From Candidatus Pelagibacter communis (lineage in GTDB: Bacteria > Pseudomonadota > Alphaproteobacteria > Pelagibacterales > Pelagibacteraceae), in contig NZ_LANA01000002.1 of assembly GCF_012932795.1 (NCBI RefSeq), forward strand, positions 359,500-423,499: a stretch of 64,000 bases of DNA, given 5' to 3'. Shown piece after piece: positions 1 through 8,752 of the stretch (positions within the stretch are counted from its first letter, which is position 1; each line of letters starts with the position of its first letter). Under the pieces are notes generated by a model, which worked only from the letters and a program-made list of their open reading frames with translations, ran no database searches and was not told where the DNA came from. Made by a program: the position numbers and the translations under genes.

Positions 1-1
1 T

Positions 2-565
2 GACCATGACGATCACGCTAAAAAGGAAGATGGGCATGATGACCATGAAGGACATGGACATGGTGAATATGATCCCCACGTTTGGTTAGATCCTATTAAT
101 GCAAAAGTAATTCTAAAAGAAATGACTGAGCATTTAATTGAAAATGATTCAAAGAATGCATCTACTTACAAAAGTAACTTAGATAAAGCACTTAATGATA
201 TAGATAAACTTACTATTGATGTGATGACTGAATTAAATGAAAGCACATCATCTATTGTTTTCCATGATGCATATCAATATTTTGAAAAAAGATTTAATGT
301 AAAAATATTGGGTGCTTTTACAGTTAATACTGACGTAATGCCTGGCGCAGAACAATTATCAGAAATTAGAGAAATAATTGAACATGATAAAGTAAAATGT
401 ATTTTCTCAGAACCTCAATTTAATCCTGATATCATAAAAGCTGTTGCTAAAGATATGAATATTAAAACTGGTGTAGTTGACCCACTTGGAGCTACTTTAA
501 ACCCAGGAAAAGATTTATATTTTGATCTAATTAGAAATATGTCTGCTTCATTTAAAGGATGTTAA
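2..565 (+). CDS. znuA: Zinc ABC transporter substrate-binding protein, 3' part (start outside window)
   Basis: This is the C-terminal part of a periplasmic zinc-binding protein of a ZnuABC-type ABC importer. The frame is open from base 2, upstream of the ATG at 122, and begins inside a His/Asp/Glu-rich loop (about 10 His in 26 codons). It then reads DPHVWLDPINAK, the family signature of cluster A-I metal-binding lipoproteins. Further family features are FHDAYQYF, with a metal-ligand His, and the C-terminal EPQF and GVVDPLGATL segments. The His-rich loop points to zinc rather than manganese. The true start lies to the left, so the ATG at 122 is internal. The permease and ATPase genes are not visible here. 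Confidence 0.93.
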   Translation, partial: DHDDHAKKEDGHDDHEGHGHGEYDPHVWLDPINAKVILKEMTEHLIENDSKNASTYKSNLDKALNDIDKLTIDVMTELNESTSSIVFHDAYQYFEKRFNVKILGAFTVNTDVMPGAEQLSEIREIIEHDKVKCIFSEPQFNPDIIKAVAKDMNIKTGVVDPLGATLNPGKDLYFDLIRNMSASFKGC

Positions 566-597
566 TTTAAGGGATTTTATAAATTAAGATTTTAGTT

Positions 598-644
598 TCC
601 TCTATAATTGTAATAAATTAGTAATAAAACTTACATATAGAGGA
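598..644 (+). promoter_or_regulatory. Inverted repeat overlapping the ribosome-binding site of the 73-residue protein
   Basis: The arms TCCTCTATA (598-606) and TATAGAGGA (636-644) are a perfect 9-bp inverted repeat with a 29-base loop. The right arm contains the Shine-Dalgarno AGAGGA, five bases before the ATG at 649. If transcribed, the hairpin would hide the ribosome-binding site. A protein operator is the alternative. Regulation is inferred from sequence only. Confidence 0.4.
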
Positions 645-648
645 CACT

Positions 649-870
649 ATGTTTATTAAAAAATACCTTAAATGGATCAGTACTGCTTTAGTATTAACTG
701 GAATATTATTAACTAATTTAAATATCTACCCTATTAACATCTACTTCCATGGTCTTGGAGTTATTGGTTGGACAATAGCTGGATTTATATCAAAAGATAA
801 GGCAATATTAACTAATTTTGGTTTGCAAATACCATTATTCTTAATTGGCATTTATAAAATTATAATTTAA
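649..870 (+). CDS. Small inner-membrane protein of unknown function
   Basis: A 73-residue protein with three hydrophobic stretches (about 9-24, 30-47 and 54-72), each long enough to cross the membrane. Basic residues cluster at the N-terminus (KKYLK) and after the second segment (SKDKA), which fits an inner-membrane protein with a cytoplasmic N-terminus. The start ATG has a good Shine-Dalgarno (AGAGGA, five bases upstream). The gene lies 83 bases after znuA and 13 bases before the aquaporin-like gene, so co-transcription with the latter is likely. It resembles small membrane DUF proteins found in other alphaproteobacteria, but I cannot name a family with confidence. Confidence 0.75.
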   Translation: MFIKKYLKWISTALVLTGILLTNLNIYPINIYFHGLGVIGWTIAGFISKDKAILTNFGLQIPLFLIGIYKIII

Positions 871-883
871 TTATTATTAGATT

Positions 884-1531
884 GTGAAAAATAGAATTTT
901 CATCGGTGAATTTATAGGTAGTTGTTTTTTAGTAATGATTATTGTTGGCTCTGGAATAATGGCTGAAAATCTTACAAATGATAATGCTTTAAGACTTACC
1001 GCAAATACACTTGCAACTGGAGCTGGGTTATTTGTCTTAATAACGGCTTTTGCAGAAATTTCAGGTGCTCACTTTAATCCTTTTGTAAGTTTAGCAATGT
1101 ATTTGACCAAAAAAATTAAAGGAAAACTTTTAATCACATACATTCCAGCTCAAATATTGGGATGCTTATTAGGTGTAATGTTGGCTAATGTATTTTTTGA
1201 ACATAATATAATTGAATTATCAACAAAAAGTAGAGATGGCTTTCATATATTTCTAGCAGAAATTGTAGCTACATTCGGTCTGATATTTATTATTTTTGCA
1301 ACTTTAAAAGATGGCAAAACAACAATTGCAGCGTGTGTTGCAACTTATATTACTGCTGGTTATTGGTTTACTTCTTCAACATCTTTTGCAAATCCAGCTG
1401 TAGCAATAGCAAGGACTTTTACAGAATCGTTTACTGGTATTAATTATCTTAATACACCAACCTATATAATTGCTGAATTAATTGGTGCATTGATTGCCGT
1501 ATTATTAATAAAAAAATTACTTTTAAAGTAG
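884..1531 (+). CDS. MIP/aquaporin-family channel
   Basis: A 215-residue major intrinsic protein, a channel for water or small neutral solutes in the inner membrane. Six hydrophobic segments are visible. The two half-helix loops are SGAHFNPF (NPF at 65-67 in place of the usual NPA) and SFANPAVAIAR (NPA at 170-172, with the selectivity-filter Arg at 177). The start is a GTG at 884 with no clear Shine-Dalgarno; no in-frame ATG lies nearby. Translation may be coupled to the preceding gene 13 bases away. Family membership is secure, but the substrate (water, glycerol, or a metalloid acid as in AqpS-like proteins) cannot be read from the sequence. The altered first NPA box may change selectivity. 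Confidence 0.88.
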   Translation: MKNRIFIGEFIGSCFLVMIIVGSGIMAENLTNDNALRLTANTLATGAGLFVLITAFAEISGAHFNPFVSLAMYLTKKIKGKLLITYIPAQILGCLLGVMLANVFFEHNIIELSTKSRDGFHIFLAEIVATFGLIFIIFATLKDGKTTIAACVATYITAGYWFTSSTSFANPAVAIARTFTESFTGINYLNTPTYIIAELIGALIAVLLIKKLLLK

Positions 1532-1556
1532 ACATAATTTTTCAATAATATATTCA

Positions 1557-1646
1557 GAGGGAATCAACCCTCCTTAAAATTATTATGTTGAATTCTCTGT
1601 ATAGACTTCCACTTTGAATTATATAATAGTCAATGAATCAACCCTC
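1557..1646 (+). promoter_or_regulatory. Leader with duplicated GAATCAACCCTC element and two possible hairpins
   Basis: The 238-base spacer 1532-1769 lies before the PiT-like gene. GAGGG (1557-1561) can pair with CCCTC at 1568-1572 (6-base loop) or with CCCTC at 1642-1646. The two CCCTC copies sit in an exact 12-base direct repeat, GAATCAACCCTC, at 1561-1572 and 1635-1646. TATAAT occurs at 1622-1627 between the copies and could be a -10 box. The element may be an RNA switch, a pair of protein sites, or both. It matches no riboswitch I know. Confidence 0.35.
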
Positions 1647-1769
1647 ACAAAAAAATATTAATAAATTTACCTATAGATTAAATTTCTCTTCTCTATTAAA
1701 TCGAGTTCAAGAATAAGAATCGTTCGAAATGGAAAACAATAAAGATAAATAAAAAAAAGGAAAAATAAG

Positions 1770-2735
1770 ATGGAAATGACAACAATATATACGATCATCG
1801 GTTTTGCTTTAGCGGGATATAGCGTTATAGCAAATGATTCAATTCAAACGCTTGGAACATTTATAGCGTCAAAACAAAAATGGTTTAAATGGTATACACT
1901 AGCAAGCGCTGCCTCATTTGTGATGATACTTGCAATCACATGGGGCTGGTACAGTAATGCTGGTGATATATCTTATGGAAGATTAACTAGAATTCCTTTC
2001 CAAGAAATACAGTGGTATCATGCTGTGGCTCCTGGAATACTTTTAGTATTAACAAGAATAGGTATACCTGTTTCAACTACCTTTTTAGTACTGTCAGCAT
2101 TTGCATCAACTGTAGTTCTTGAAAAAATGCTTATGAAGAGTGTTGTAGGGTATGGCTTAGCAGCTGTTGCAGCATACATTTGTTGGATAGTAGTATCTAA
2201 ATTTATCAATGAGAAATTTGATGAAGTTGAAGATAAATGGATAGGTTTTTGGAGAAACTCTGTATGGGTAACTTCTGCTTGGTTATGGTGGGTTTGGTTA
2301 TCTCACGACGTAGCTAATATAGCCGTATATCTTCCAAGACAAATAGATGTAAATTTATTATTAATTGTTCTTGCATACTTCACAGCTCTTCTTTTTTATA
2401 TCTTCTACATAAACGGAGGAACAATTCAAAAAGTTGTTTTAGATAAAACTGGAACTAGATATGCAAGATCAGCAACAATAATTAATGTGATTTATGCTGC
2501 TGTTCTTTACTACTTTAAAGAACTTAATGATTTACCAATGTCAACAACATGGGTATTTGTTGGTTTGTTGTGTGGTAGAGAGCTTGCAATATCTTCAATG
2601 AATAAGGACTATAAGTTTAAATATGTCTTTCCTTTAATTGGTAAAGACTTCCTTAAAATGACTATAGGATTGACGGTGTCGGTTGCAATTGTACTTGCCA
2701 TTCACTACATCATTATTCCAAATAATTGGTTTTAA
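1770..2735 (+). CDS. PiT-like membrane transporter (distant inorganic phosphate transporter relative)
   Basis: A 321-residue polytopic membrane protein. It contains two copies of a PiT-like module: NDSIQTLGTFIAS (22-34) followed by IPVSTTF (99-105), and SHDVANIAVYLPR (178-190) followed by LPMSTTW (255-261). Spacing within each half is about 76-78 residues. PiT phosphate permeases carry duplicated GANDVAN-type motifs followed by a (P)xSTT segment, so the fold and probably the anion/cation symport role are shared. The sequence is clearly divergent, so phosphate is only the best guess. An AGGA Shine-Dalgarno (1758-1761) lies 8 bases before the ATG. The gene stands alone behind a long leader and converges on manC. 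Confidence 0.65.
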   Translation: MEMTTIYTIIGFALAGYSVIANDSIQTLGTFIASKQKWFKWYTLASAASFVMILAITWGWYSNAGDISYGRLTRIPFQEIQWYHAVAPGILLVLTRIGIPVSTTFLVLSAFASTVVLEKMLMKSVVGYGLAAVAAYICWIVVSKFINEKFDEVEDKWIGFWRNSVWVTSAWLWWVWLSHDVANIAVYLPRQIDVNLLLIVLAYFTALLFYIFYINGGTIQKVVLDKTGTRYARSATIINVIYAAVLYYFKELNDLPMSTTWVFVGLLCGRELAISSMNKDYKFKYVFPLIGKDFLKMTIGLTVSVAIVLAIHYIIIPNNWF

Positions 2736-2744
2736 TTATTAATT

Positions 2745-2777
2745 ATGTGGTCGTATTATTATTTAATACGGCCATAT
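2745..2777. terminator. Shared hairpin between the PiT-like gene and manC
   Basis: ATGTGGTCGTATT (2745-2757) pairs with AATACGGCCATAT (2765-2777) around a 7-base loop, giving a 13-bp stem with G-U wobbles. It lies between convergent genes and overlaps the last codons and stop of manC, so it could end transcription in both directions. There is no strong U-tract on either side, so it is a weak intrinsic terminator at best. Confidence 0.5.
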
Positions 2778-3964
2778 ACATCTTGAAACCTTACAATATC
2801 ACTCTCTTTTAATATTGATCCAACTTGAGCTTCAATAATCTTAATAGGTTTTTTTCCAGGGTTTTGAATTCTATGAACAGCTTCTAGAGGTATAAATATA
2901 TGGTCATTTTGTTTTTTATAAAAACTATCTTTATTAAGTGTAATTTTAGGAGTTCCTTGGGTTACCAACCAGTGTTCTGATCTGTGATGATGTTTTTGTA
3001 GACTTAAAATACCTTTGGGTTTTACAAATAATTCTTTAATTAAAAAACCTTTTCCTTCAAATAAATTAACGTATCTGCCCCATGGTCGGTAATAAACATT
3101 TTTTTTCTTATAATATTTATTCTTATTTTTATCGTACATTTTTAAAATCTCTTTCCAACTACCAAGATCTGACCAAGGAATATCTAATTTAATTGAATTA
3201 ATTTGTTTCATTTTTTCTAAAATTGCATAATCAAAAGATTTAGCAGTAGCTTTCTCAAAAAAAGTTTTGTTTAGATAGTACGTGTTATCTTTAAGTCTCG
3301 CTTTTGAAGCAGCATTAACACAATTTTTGTATATTGTTGGTTGGTATTTTTTAAAGTTATTAACTATTGAGTCTTTTCTTAAAAAAAACATTCCAGAGTT
3401 CCAATACCCTTTTTTTTTAATCACTTGTTTAGCCTTAGCTTCTTTTGGTTTTTCAATAAATTTGGTTACTTTATTAATACTTCCTTTAACTTTTTTTGTT
3501 AAAAAATAACCATATTCACTTGATGGTGATGTTGGTTTAATCCCAAAGATAAATATATTTTGGTCTGTTAAATTGGTTTTATTCTTATTAATAGCTTTAT
3601 TAAAAATGCTTGCTTTTTCTATTAAGTGGTCTGCTGCAAAAATCATTAAGGGTTGTTTATTCGGAATTTCTTTAATTAGCGCTGAAGCTAGAATTGCTGG
3701 TGCTGTATTTTTTTTTGCAGGCTCTAAAACAATTTTATATTTACTTATCTTATGTTTCTTAAGATGTTTTTTTACTTCTTTTAAATATTTAAGATTTGTA
3801 CTTATAATAGGTGAATCAAAAGTTGAAGATTTAACTCTATCAAGAGTTTTTCCTAATAAAGTCCAATTACCAAAATCAATAAATTGTTTTGCTTGATGAT
3901 TTTTAGAATTAGGCCAAAGTCTAGTTCCTGCGCCACCACATAATATAACGGGTCTAATTTTCAT
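2759..3964 (-). CDS. manC: Mannose-1-phosphate guanylyltransferase / mannose-6-phosphate isomerase
   Basis: Makes GDP-mannose from mannose-1-phosphate and GTP in the cytoplasm, for polysaccharide or glycan synthesis. The N-terminal nucleotidyltransferase domain has GGAGTRLWP (10-18), EPAKKNTAPA (81-90), the FIEKP sugar-phosphate motif (169-173) and YWNSGMF (187-193). The C-terminal cupin begins at YRPWGRY (292-298) and carries QKHHHRSEHW (323-332) and the isomerase-type HRIQNPG. At 401 residues it is shorter than typical ManC/AlgA proteins (about 470), mostly through tight loops. Its ATG overlaps the ilvD stop by one base, so it is the last gene of a valS-ilvD-manC unit. Whether the isomerase activity is kept is not certain. 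Confidence 0.92.
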   Translation of the reverse strand: MKIRPVILCGGAGTRLWPNSKNHQAKQFIDFGNWTLLGKTLDRVKSSTFDSPIISTNLKYLKEVKKHLKKHKISKYKIVLEPAKKNTAPAILASALIKEIPNKQPLMIFAADHLIEKASIFNKAINKNKTNLTDQNIFIFGIKPTSPSSEYGYFLTKKVKGSINKVTKFIEKPKEAKAKQVIKKKGYWNSGMFFLRKDSIVNNFKKYQPTIYKNCVNAASKARLKDNTYYLNKTFFEKATAKSFDYAILEKMKQINSIKLDIPWSDLGSWKEILKMYDKNKNKYYKKKNVYYRPWGRYVNLFEGKGFLIKELFVKPKGILSLQKHHHRSEHWLVTQGTPKITLNKDSFYKKQNDHIFIPLEAVHRIQNPGKKPIKIIEAQVGSILKESDIVRFQDVYGRIK

Positions 3965-5682
3965 TAAATATCAGCGTAAACTTTTACTTCTTTTCTTTTA
4001 CCAGGATGTGTTGGTGCACCTAAATATGCAGGACCTACGGTTTGAGCGTACTTCCAAATAGTACCAGATCCAAAGCTTGATTTTTTTGCTTTCCAATATT
4101 TATGTCTTTTAGCTAATTGTGATTTAGTTAATCTAACGTTAATAGTCCCTTTTTTAGCATCTATATCAATTACATCACCATTACGTAAAAGAGCTAAAGG
4201 GCCGCCTAAGGCCGCCTCAGGGCCAACATGGCCTACACAAAAGCCTCTTGTTGCACCTGAAAACCTTCCATCAGTAATTAGGGCAACCTTCTCACCCATA
4301 CCTTGACCATAAATAGCACCTGTGGTTGAAAGCATTTCTCTCATACCAGGTCCACCAACTGGTCCTTCATAACGGATGATGATTACATCACCTGCTTTAT
4401 ATTTCTTATTTTGTACACAAGCCATTGCTGCTTCTTCATTATCAAAACATCTAGCTTTACCAGTAAACTGTAATTTTTTTAAACCAGCAATTTTAACAAT
4501 TCCACCGTCAGGAGCTAAGTTACCCTTAAGACCAACAACACCACCATCTGGTGATAAAGGATTATCATAAGCTCTTAAAACTTTTTGTTTAGCATTAAAT
4601 TTAATATTTTTTAAATTTTGTTTCATTGTTTTGCCAGTAACAGTCATACAATCACCATGAATAAAGCCACCATCAAAAAGAGTTTTTAATAACATAGGAA
4701 CTCCACCAGCTAACCACATATCTTTTGCAACATATTTTCCACCTGGTTTTAAGTCAGCAAGGTATGGAGTTTTTTTAAAAATTTTAGCAACATCCATTAA
4801 ATCAAACTTAATTCCAATTTCATTGGCAATAGCTGGTAAGTGCAAAGCAGCATTTGTTGATCCACCAGTTGCAGCTACAATTGTTGCAGCATTTTCTAAA
4901 GATTTTTTTGTAACAATATCTCTTGGACGAATATTTTTTTCTAATAAGTTCATTACAGTCTTTCCACTCAATAATGCATACTTATCACGTTCTTCATAAG
5001 GAGCGGGTGTTCCAGCTGAATAAGGTAAGGCTAGACCGATAGCTTCAGAGACACATGCCATAGTATTTGCAGTAAATTGCCCACCACATGCACCAGCACT
5101 AGGACATGCAACTAGTTCTAATTTTCTTAATTCTTTTGAAGACATTTGTCCTGCTGAGTGTTTTCCAACCGCTTCAAAAACATCAACAACTGTTACATCT
5201 TTTCCTTTGTATTGACCTGGAAGTATTGAGCCACCATAAATAAATACACTTGGTACATTTAACCTAACCATTGCCATCATTAAAGCGGGTAAAGATTTAT
5301 CACATCCAGCAATACCAACTAGTGCATCATAACAATGACCACGTACAGTAAGTTCGGTTGAGTCAGCGATTACTTCACGAGAAATTAAAGATGACTTCAT
5401 ACCCTCGTGACCCATCGCAATACCATCAGTTACAGTAATTGTGCAAAATTCTCTAGGCGTTCCGCCAGAAGCTCTCACACCTTTTTTAACCGATTGAGCT
5501 TGTCTCATTAAAGCAATATTACAAGGTGCAGCTTCATTCCAAGTCGACACAACACCAACAAATGGTTTTGCTACATCTTTTTCCGTTTCACCCATCGCGT
5601 AATAAAAAGATCTATGTGGAGCTCTATCAGCACCTAATGATGTATGTCTGCTTGGTAATTTTTTTTTGTTAAATTTTGCCAT
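3964..5682 (-). CDS. ilvD: Dihydroxy-acid dehydratase
   Basis: Dehydrates 2,3-dihydroxy-isovalerate and 2,3-dihydroxy-3-methylvalerate in valine, isoleucine and leucine synthesis. The protein is 572 residues, close to the family norm. Probable Fe-S cluster ligands are seen at Cys54 (EAAPCN), Cys127 (AGCDKSLPA) and Cys199 ([10 protein letters not shown]). The C-terminal signature [12 protein letters not shown] is intact. The ATG overlaps the valS stop by one base (TAATG), and its own stop overlaps the manC start in the same way. Translational coupling with valS places a branched-chain amino-acid enzyme next to the synthetase that uses valine. Confidence 0.98.
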   Translation of the reverse strand: MAKFNKKKLPSRHTSLGADRAPHRSFYYAMGETEKDVAKPFVGVVSTWNEAAPCNIALMRQAQSVKKGVRASGGTPREFCTITVTDGIAMGHEGMKSSLISREVIADSTELTVRGHCYDALVGIAGCDKSLPALMMAMVRLNVPSVFIYGGSILPGQYKGKDVTVVDVFEAVGKHSAGQMSSKELRKLELVACPSAGACGGQFTANTMACVSEAIGLALPYSAGTPAPYEERDKYALLSGKTVMNLLEKNIRPRDIVTKKSLENAATIVAATGGSTNAALHLPAIANEIGIKFDLMDVAKIFKKTPYLADLKPGGKYVAKDMWLAGGVPMLLKTLFDGGFIHGDCMTVTGKTMKQNLKNIKFNAKQKVLRAYDNPLSPDGGVVGLKGNLAPDGGIVKIAGLKKLQFTGKARCFDNEEAAMACVQNKKYKAGDVIIIRYEGPVGGPGMREMLSTTGAIYGQGMGEKVALITDGRFSGATRGFCVGHVGPEAALGGPLALLRNGDVIDIDAKKGTINVRLTKSQLAKRHKYWKAKKSSFGSGTIWKYAQTVGPAYLGAPTHPGKRKEVKVYADI

Positions 5683-8309
5683 TATATACCCTTTATAGTT
5701 ATTGTTATTCTCTCAACATCATTTTTTAAATTATTATAATTATTTTTTTCCTGGTCAACAATATCTTTTGGTGCCCTATCCACAAAGCTTTTATTAGCTA
5801 ATCTTTCTGATATTTTATCCATTTCCACTTGGTATTTATTTTTTCTTTTAGTTAGGTTTTTTTTAATTAATTCTAAATCAACATCTTCATCAAAATATAC
5901 TTTAAATAGATCTCCAGAAACAACCAAAGTAGCAGATGGTTTATCTAAATCTTTATTATGTAAGTTTTTGATACGACCAAGTTTTTTTAGAATAACTTCA
6001 TTTTCATTAAAAAAAGATTGTTCTTTTTTACTAACACTCTCTACTGAAATATCTATAAATGAGCCAGGGCCTACACTCAATTCATTTTTAAATGATCTTA
6101 ATTCAGAAACTATGCTAATGATTTTTTCAACCTGATTAGTGGATATATCCTTTTTAGGTTCCCCTGAAGGCCAATTAGCTAACATTAAGAAATCTTTACC
6201 TGATTTATCAAATTTGTTATTTAACCAAATTTCTTCTGTAACGAATGGAATAAATGGGTGTAATATTATCAATATTTGCTTAAATACATAAGCTGATACC
6301 TGTCTAACTTCATCTTTTGCTTTTTCATCTTCTGAAAATAGTATTGTTTTTGATAGCTCTAAATACCAATCACAATAAGAGTGCCAAGTAAATTGATAAG
6401 CATTTTTTGCAGCTTCATCAAATCTGTAATCTTTTAAATTTTTTTCAATTTTATTCTTGGTTTCTATTAGTTCTAAATAAATCCATTTGTTAATATTAAT
6501 TATTAAATTTGGTTTTTCCTCAATTTTAGAAAAGTCACAATTATTGGTAATTAAAAAATTGTTTGCATTCCATAATTTATTTAAAAAATTTCTATAACCT
6601 TTAACTCTATCTTCAGAAAGTTTTACATCAGTTCCAGGTGATGCCATTGAAAGTAAAGTAAATCTTAAAGCATCTGCACTATATTTTTCAATTAAGTCTA
6701 AAGGGTTAATTACGTTTCCCTTAGATTTTGACATTTTTTGTCCCTTCTCATCTTTAACAAGTGCGTGAACATAAATATCTTTAAAAGGTTCTTTGTTTAA
6801 AAACTCCATTCCAAACATAATCATACGTGCTACCCAAAAAAATATAATGTCAAATCCAGTAACAAGTACTGATGTTGGGTAAAATTTATCAAGATATTCT
6901 TTATTGTCAGGCCACCCTAATGTGGCAAAAGGCCATAAGCCTGATGAAAACCAAGTATCTAATACATCAGGGTCACGAATTAAATTTACCTCTTTATTAT
7001 AGAATTTTTTAGCTTCAGCTTTTGCTTCATTTTCATTTATTGCAACAAAAATTTTTTTATCTGGGCCATACCAAGCAGGTATTTGGTGTCCCCACCAAAG
7101 TTGCCTTGAGATACACCATGGCTCAATATTATTCATCCACTGAAAATAAGTTTTTGACCAATTAGCAGGGAAAAAATTAGTTTTTTTAGAGTTAACTATA
7201 TCCTTTGCTTTAACGGACAATTTTTTTGCATCAACAAACCATTGTTCTGTTAAAAAAGGCTCAATTATCGAATTAGATCTATCTCCATAAGGTACTTTAT
7301 TCTTTATATTTTCTTCCTTAACAAAAAATTCTTTTTCTTTAAGTTCTTTTAAAATTCTTTTTCTAGCTTCAAATCTATCAAGACCAATATATTCTTTGGG
7401 AGCATTATCATTTACTTTACCACCTTCGGTAAAAATATTTATAATTTCTAAACTGTTTCTTTGTCCAACTTCATAGTCATTGAAATCATGGGCAGGTGTT
7501 ATCTTTAAAGCACCAGTTCCCAATTCTGGATCGGCATAATCATCTTCAATTATCTTAATTTTTCTTCCAACAATTGGAACTGTTACAAATTTACCAACTA
7601 AATTTTTAAAACGATCATCTTTTGGGTTTACAGCAATTGCAGTATCACCCAACATAGTCTCAGGTCTAGTAGTTGCTATTGTTATAAAATCATCAGAATC
7701 TTCAATGGGATATTGAATATAATAAATTTTAGAATTAACTTCTCTTTGATCTACTTCTAAATCAGATATTGCAGTTTTTAAAACAGTATCCCAATTAACT
7801 AGTTTTTTATCTTTATAAATTAAACCTTTTTTATGAAGCTCTACAAAAACTTTTAAAACTGATTTTGAAAGATTTTCATCCATCGTAAATGCATTTCTCG
7901 ACCAATCGCAAGAGCAACCCAATTTTTTAAGTTGATTTAAGATGATATCACCATGTTCTTCCTTCCATTCCCAAACTTTTTCTATAAATTTTTCCCTACC
8001 AATTTCATTTTTATCAATACGTTCAGCAGACAATTTTTTCTCAACTAAAGCCTGTGTAGCGATACCAGCATGGTCTGTTCCTGGTTGCCATAATGTTTCA
8101 TAATTATTCATACGGTGATATCTAACTAAAAGATCTTGAATTGAATTATTCAAAGCGTGCCCCATGTGAAGACTACCTGTTACATTGGGTGGAGGTATAA
8201 CTACTGAAAATTTTTTCTTATTTTTTGTTGGTTTGAATAAATTATTTTTTTCCCAATAAGAATAGATCTTATCTTCAACGTCTGTATGTATGTATTTATC
8301 GTTACTCAT
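5682..8309 (-). CDS. valS: Valyl-tRNA synthetase
   Basis: Class I aminoacyl-tRNA synthetase that charges tRNA-Val. The protein has 875 residues. It shows the HIGH-type box [12 protein letters not shown] (40-51), the CP1 editing domain ([13 protein letters not shown] region), [12 protein letters not shown], the KMSKS loop [10 protein letters not shown] near 525, an anticodon-binding domain, and a C-terminal coiled-coil arm (the last ~65 residues, rich in Lys/Glu) typical of bacterial ValRS. It is the first gene of the valS-ilvD-manC unit. The 128-base spacer 8310-8437 upstream is AT-rich, with no T-box or obvious attenuator. Confidence 0.98.
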   Translation of the reverse strand: MSNDKYIHTDVEDKIYSYWEKNNLFKPTKNKKKFSVVIPPPNVTGSLHMGHALNNSIQDLLVRYHRMNNYETLWQPGTDHAGIATQALVEKKLSAERIDKNEIGREKFIEKVWEWKEEHGDIILNQLKKLGCSCDWSRNAFTMDENLSKSVLKVFVELHKKGLIYKDKKLVNWDTVLKTAISDLEVDQREVNSKIYYIQYPIEDSDDFITIATTRPETMLGDTAIAVNPKDDRFKNLVGKFVTVPIVGRKIKIIEDDYADPELGTGALKITPAHDFNDYEVGQRNSLEIINIFTEGGKVNDNAPKEYIGLDRFEARKRILKELKEKEFFVKEENIKNKVPYGDRSNSIIEPFLTEQWFVDAKKLSVKAKDIVNSKKTNFFPANWSKTYFQWMNNIEPWCISRQLWWGHQIPAWYGPDKKIFVAINENEAKAEAKKFYNKEVNLIRDPDVLDTWFSSGLWPFATLGWPDNKEYLDKFYPTSVLVTGFDIIFFWVARMIMFGMEFLNKEPFKDIYVHALVKDEKGQKMSKSKGNVINPLDLIEKYSADALRFTLLSMASPGTDVKLSEDRVKGYRNFLNKLWNANNFLITNNCDFSKIEEKPNLIININKWIYLELIETKNKIEKNLKDYRFDEAAKNAYQFTWHSYCDWYLELSKTILFSEDEKAKDEVRQVSAYVFKQILIILHPFIPFVTEEIWLNNKFDKSGKDFLMLANWPSGEPKKDISTNQVEKIISIVSELRSFKNELSVGPGSFIDISVESVSKKEQSFFNENEVILKKLGRIKNLHNKDLDKPSATLVVSGDLFKVYFDEDVDLELIKKNLTKRKNKYQVEMDKISERLANKSFVDRAPKDIVDQEKNNYNNLKNDVERITITIKGI

Positions 8310-8437
8310 AGATGATTATAAGTTTATAATTTAATAATATTAATTAACAATAATCATTTTGCAGGCTTATTTGGTAGACTAATTTTATATATTTAATATA
8401 TAAAAGGCACTCTATTTGTTTTAAATTGAGATAAGAG

Positions 8438-8511
8438 GGCAACGTGGCGGAATGGTTACGCAGAGGATTGCAAATCCTTGTATCCCAGTTCGATTCTGGG
8501 CGTTGCCTCCA
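8438..8511 (+). tRNA. trnC: tRNA-Cys (anticodon GCA)
   Basis: A full 74-base cloverleaf. The acceptor GGCAACG pairs with CGTTGCC, the anticodon loop is TTGCAAA with anticodon GCA, a TTCGATTC T-loop is present, and the terminal CCA is encoded. It is followed 50 bases later by tRNA-Asn, and the pair is probably co-transcribed. Confidence 0.97.
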
Positions 8512-8561
8512 AAAAAAATCTTGTGTTACTCTTAAAAAAAAGTAAGTTGTGTTTTTGATAT

Positions 8562-8637
8562 TCCTCGGTAGCTCAGTTGGTAGAGCAGTTGACTGTTAAT
8601 CAATTGGTCGCAGGTTCGAGTCCTGCCCGAGGAGCCA
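8562..8637 (+). tRNA. trnN: tRNA-Asn (anticodon GTT)
   Basis: A full 76-base cloverleaf. The acceptor TCCTCGG pairs with CCGAGGA, the anticodon loop is CTGTTAA with anticodon GTT, the T-arm GTTCGAGTC is present, and the terminal CCA is encoded. It is second in the tRNA-Cys/tRNA-Asn pair. Confidence 0.97.
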
Positions 8638-8704
8638 AAAAAAATTATCCTCTCAGTTTTTACAAATTTTATTAAAAGAAAAGTTTTTAAATTGTCAGAT
8701 TAAT

Positions 8705-8724
8705 TGTTAAAAAAATTTTTAACA
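8705..8724. terminator. AT-rich hairpin between tRNA-Asn and the XRE regulator
   Basis: TGTTAAAAA (8705-8713) and TTTTTAACA (8716-8724) form a perfect 9-bp stem with a 2-base centre, followed on the + strand by TTTTTA. It sits between the + strand tRNA pair and the convergent regulator gene, so it could terminate either. The stem is nearly all A-T, so it is weak and could be chance in this base composition. Confidence 0.4.
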
Positions 8725-8752
8725 TTTTTAGGGTCTTAAACTAAGTTTTGTA

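Noticed and set aside
3573..3896. Long + strand open frame (107 codons) inside manC, and similar antisense frames over 100 codons in pyrG (26192-26548), lpxD (39077-39442), skp (40258-40695) and dnaE (49698-50009).
   Set aside because: All lie opposite strongly conserved genes, have no family signature or ribosome-binding site, and are expected where the sense codons avoid the reverse complements of stops.
8310..8437. T-box or other tRNA-sensing leader before valS.
   Set aside because: The spacer is AT-rich with no T-box core or strong stem. It also serves the divergent tRNA pair.
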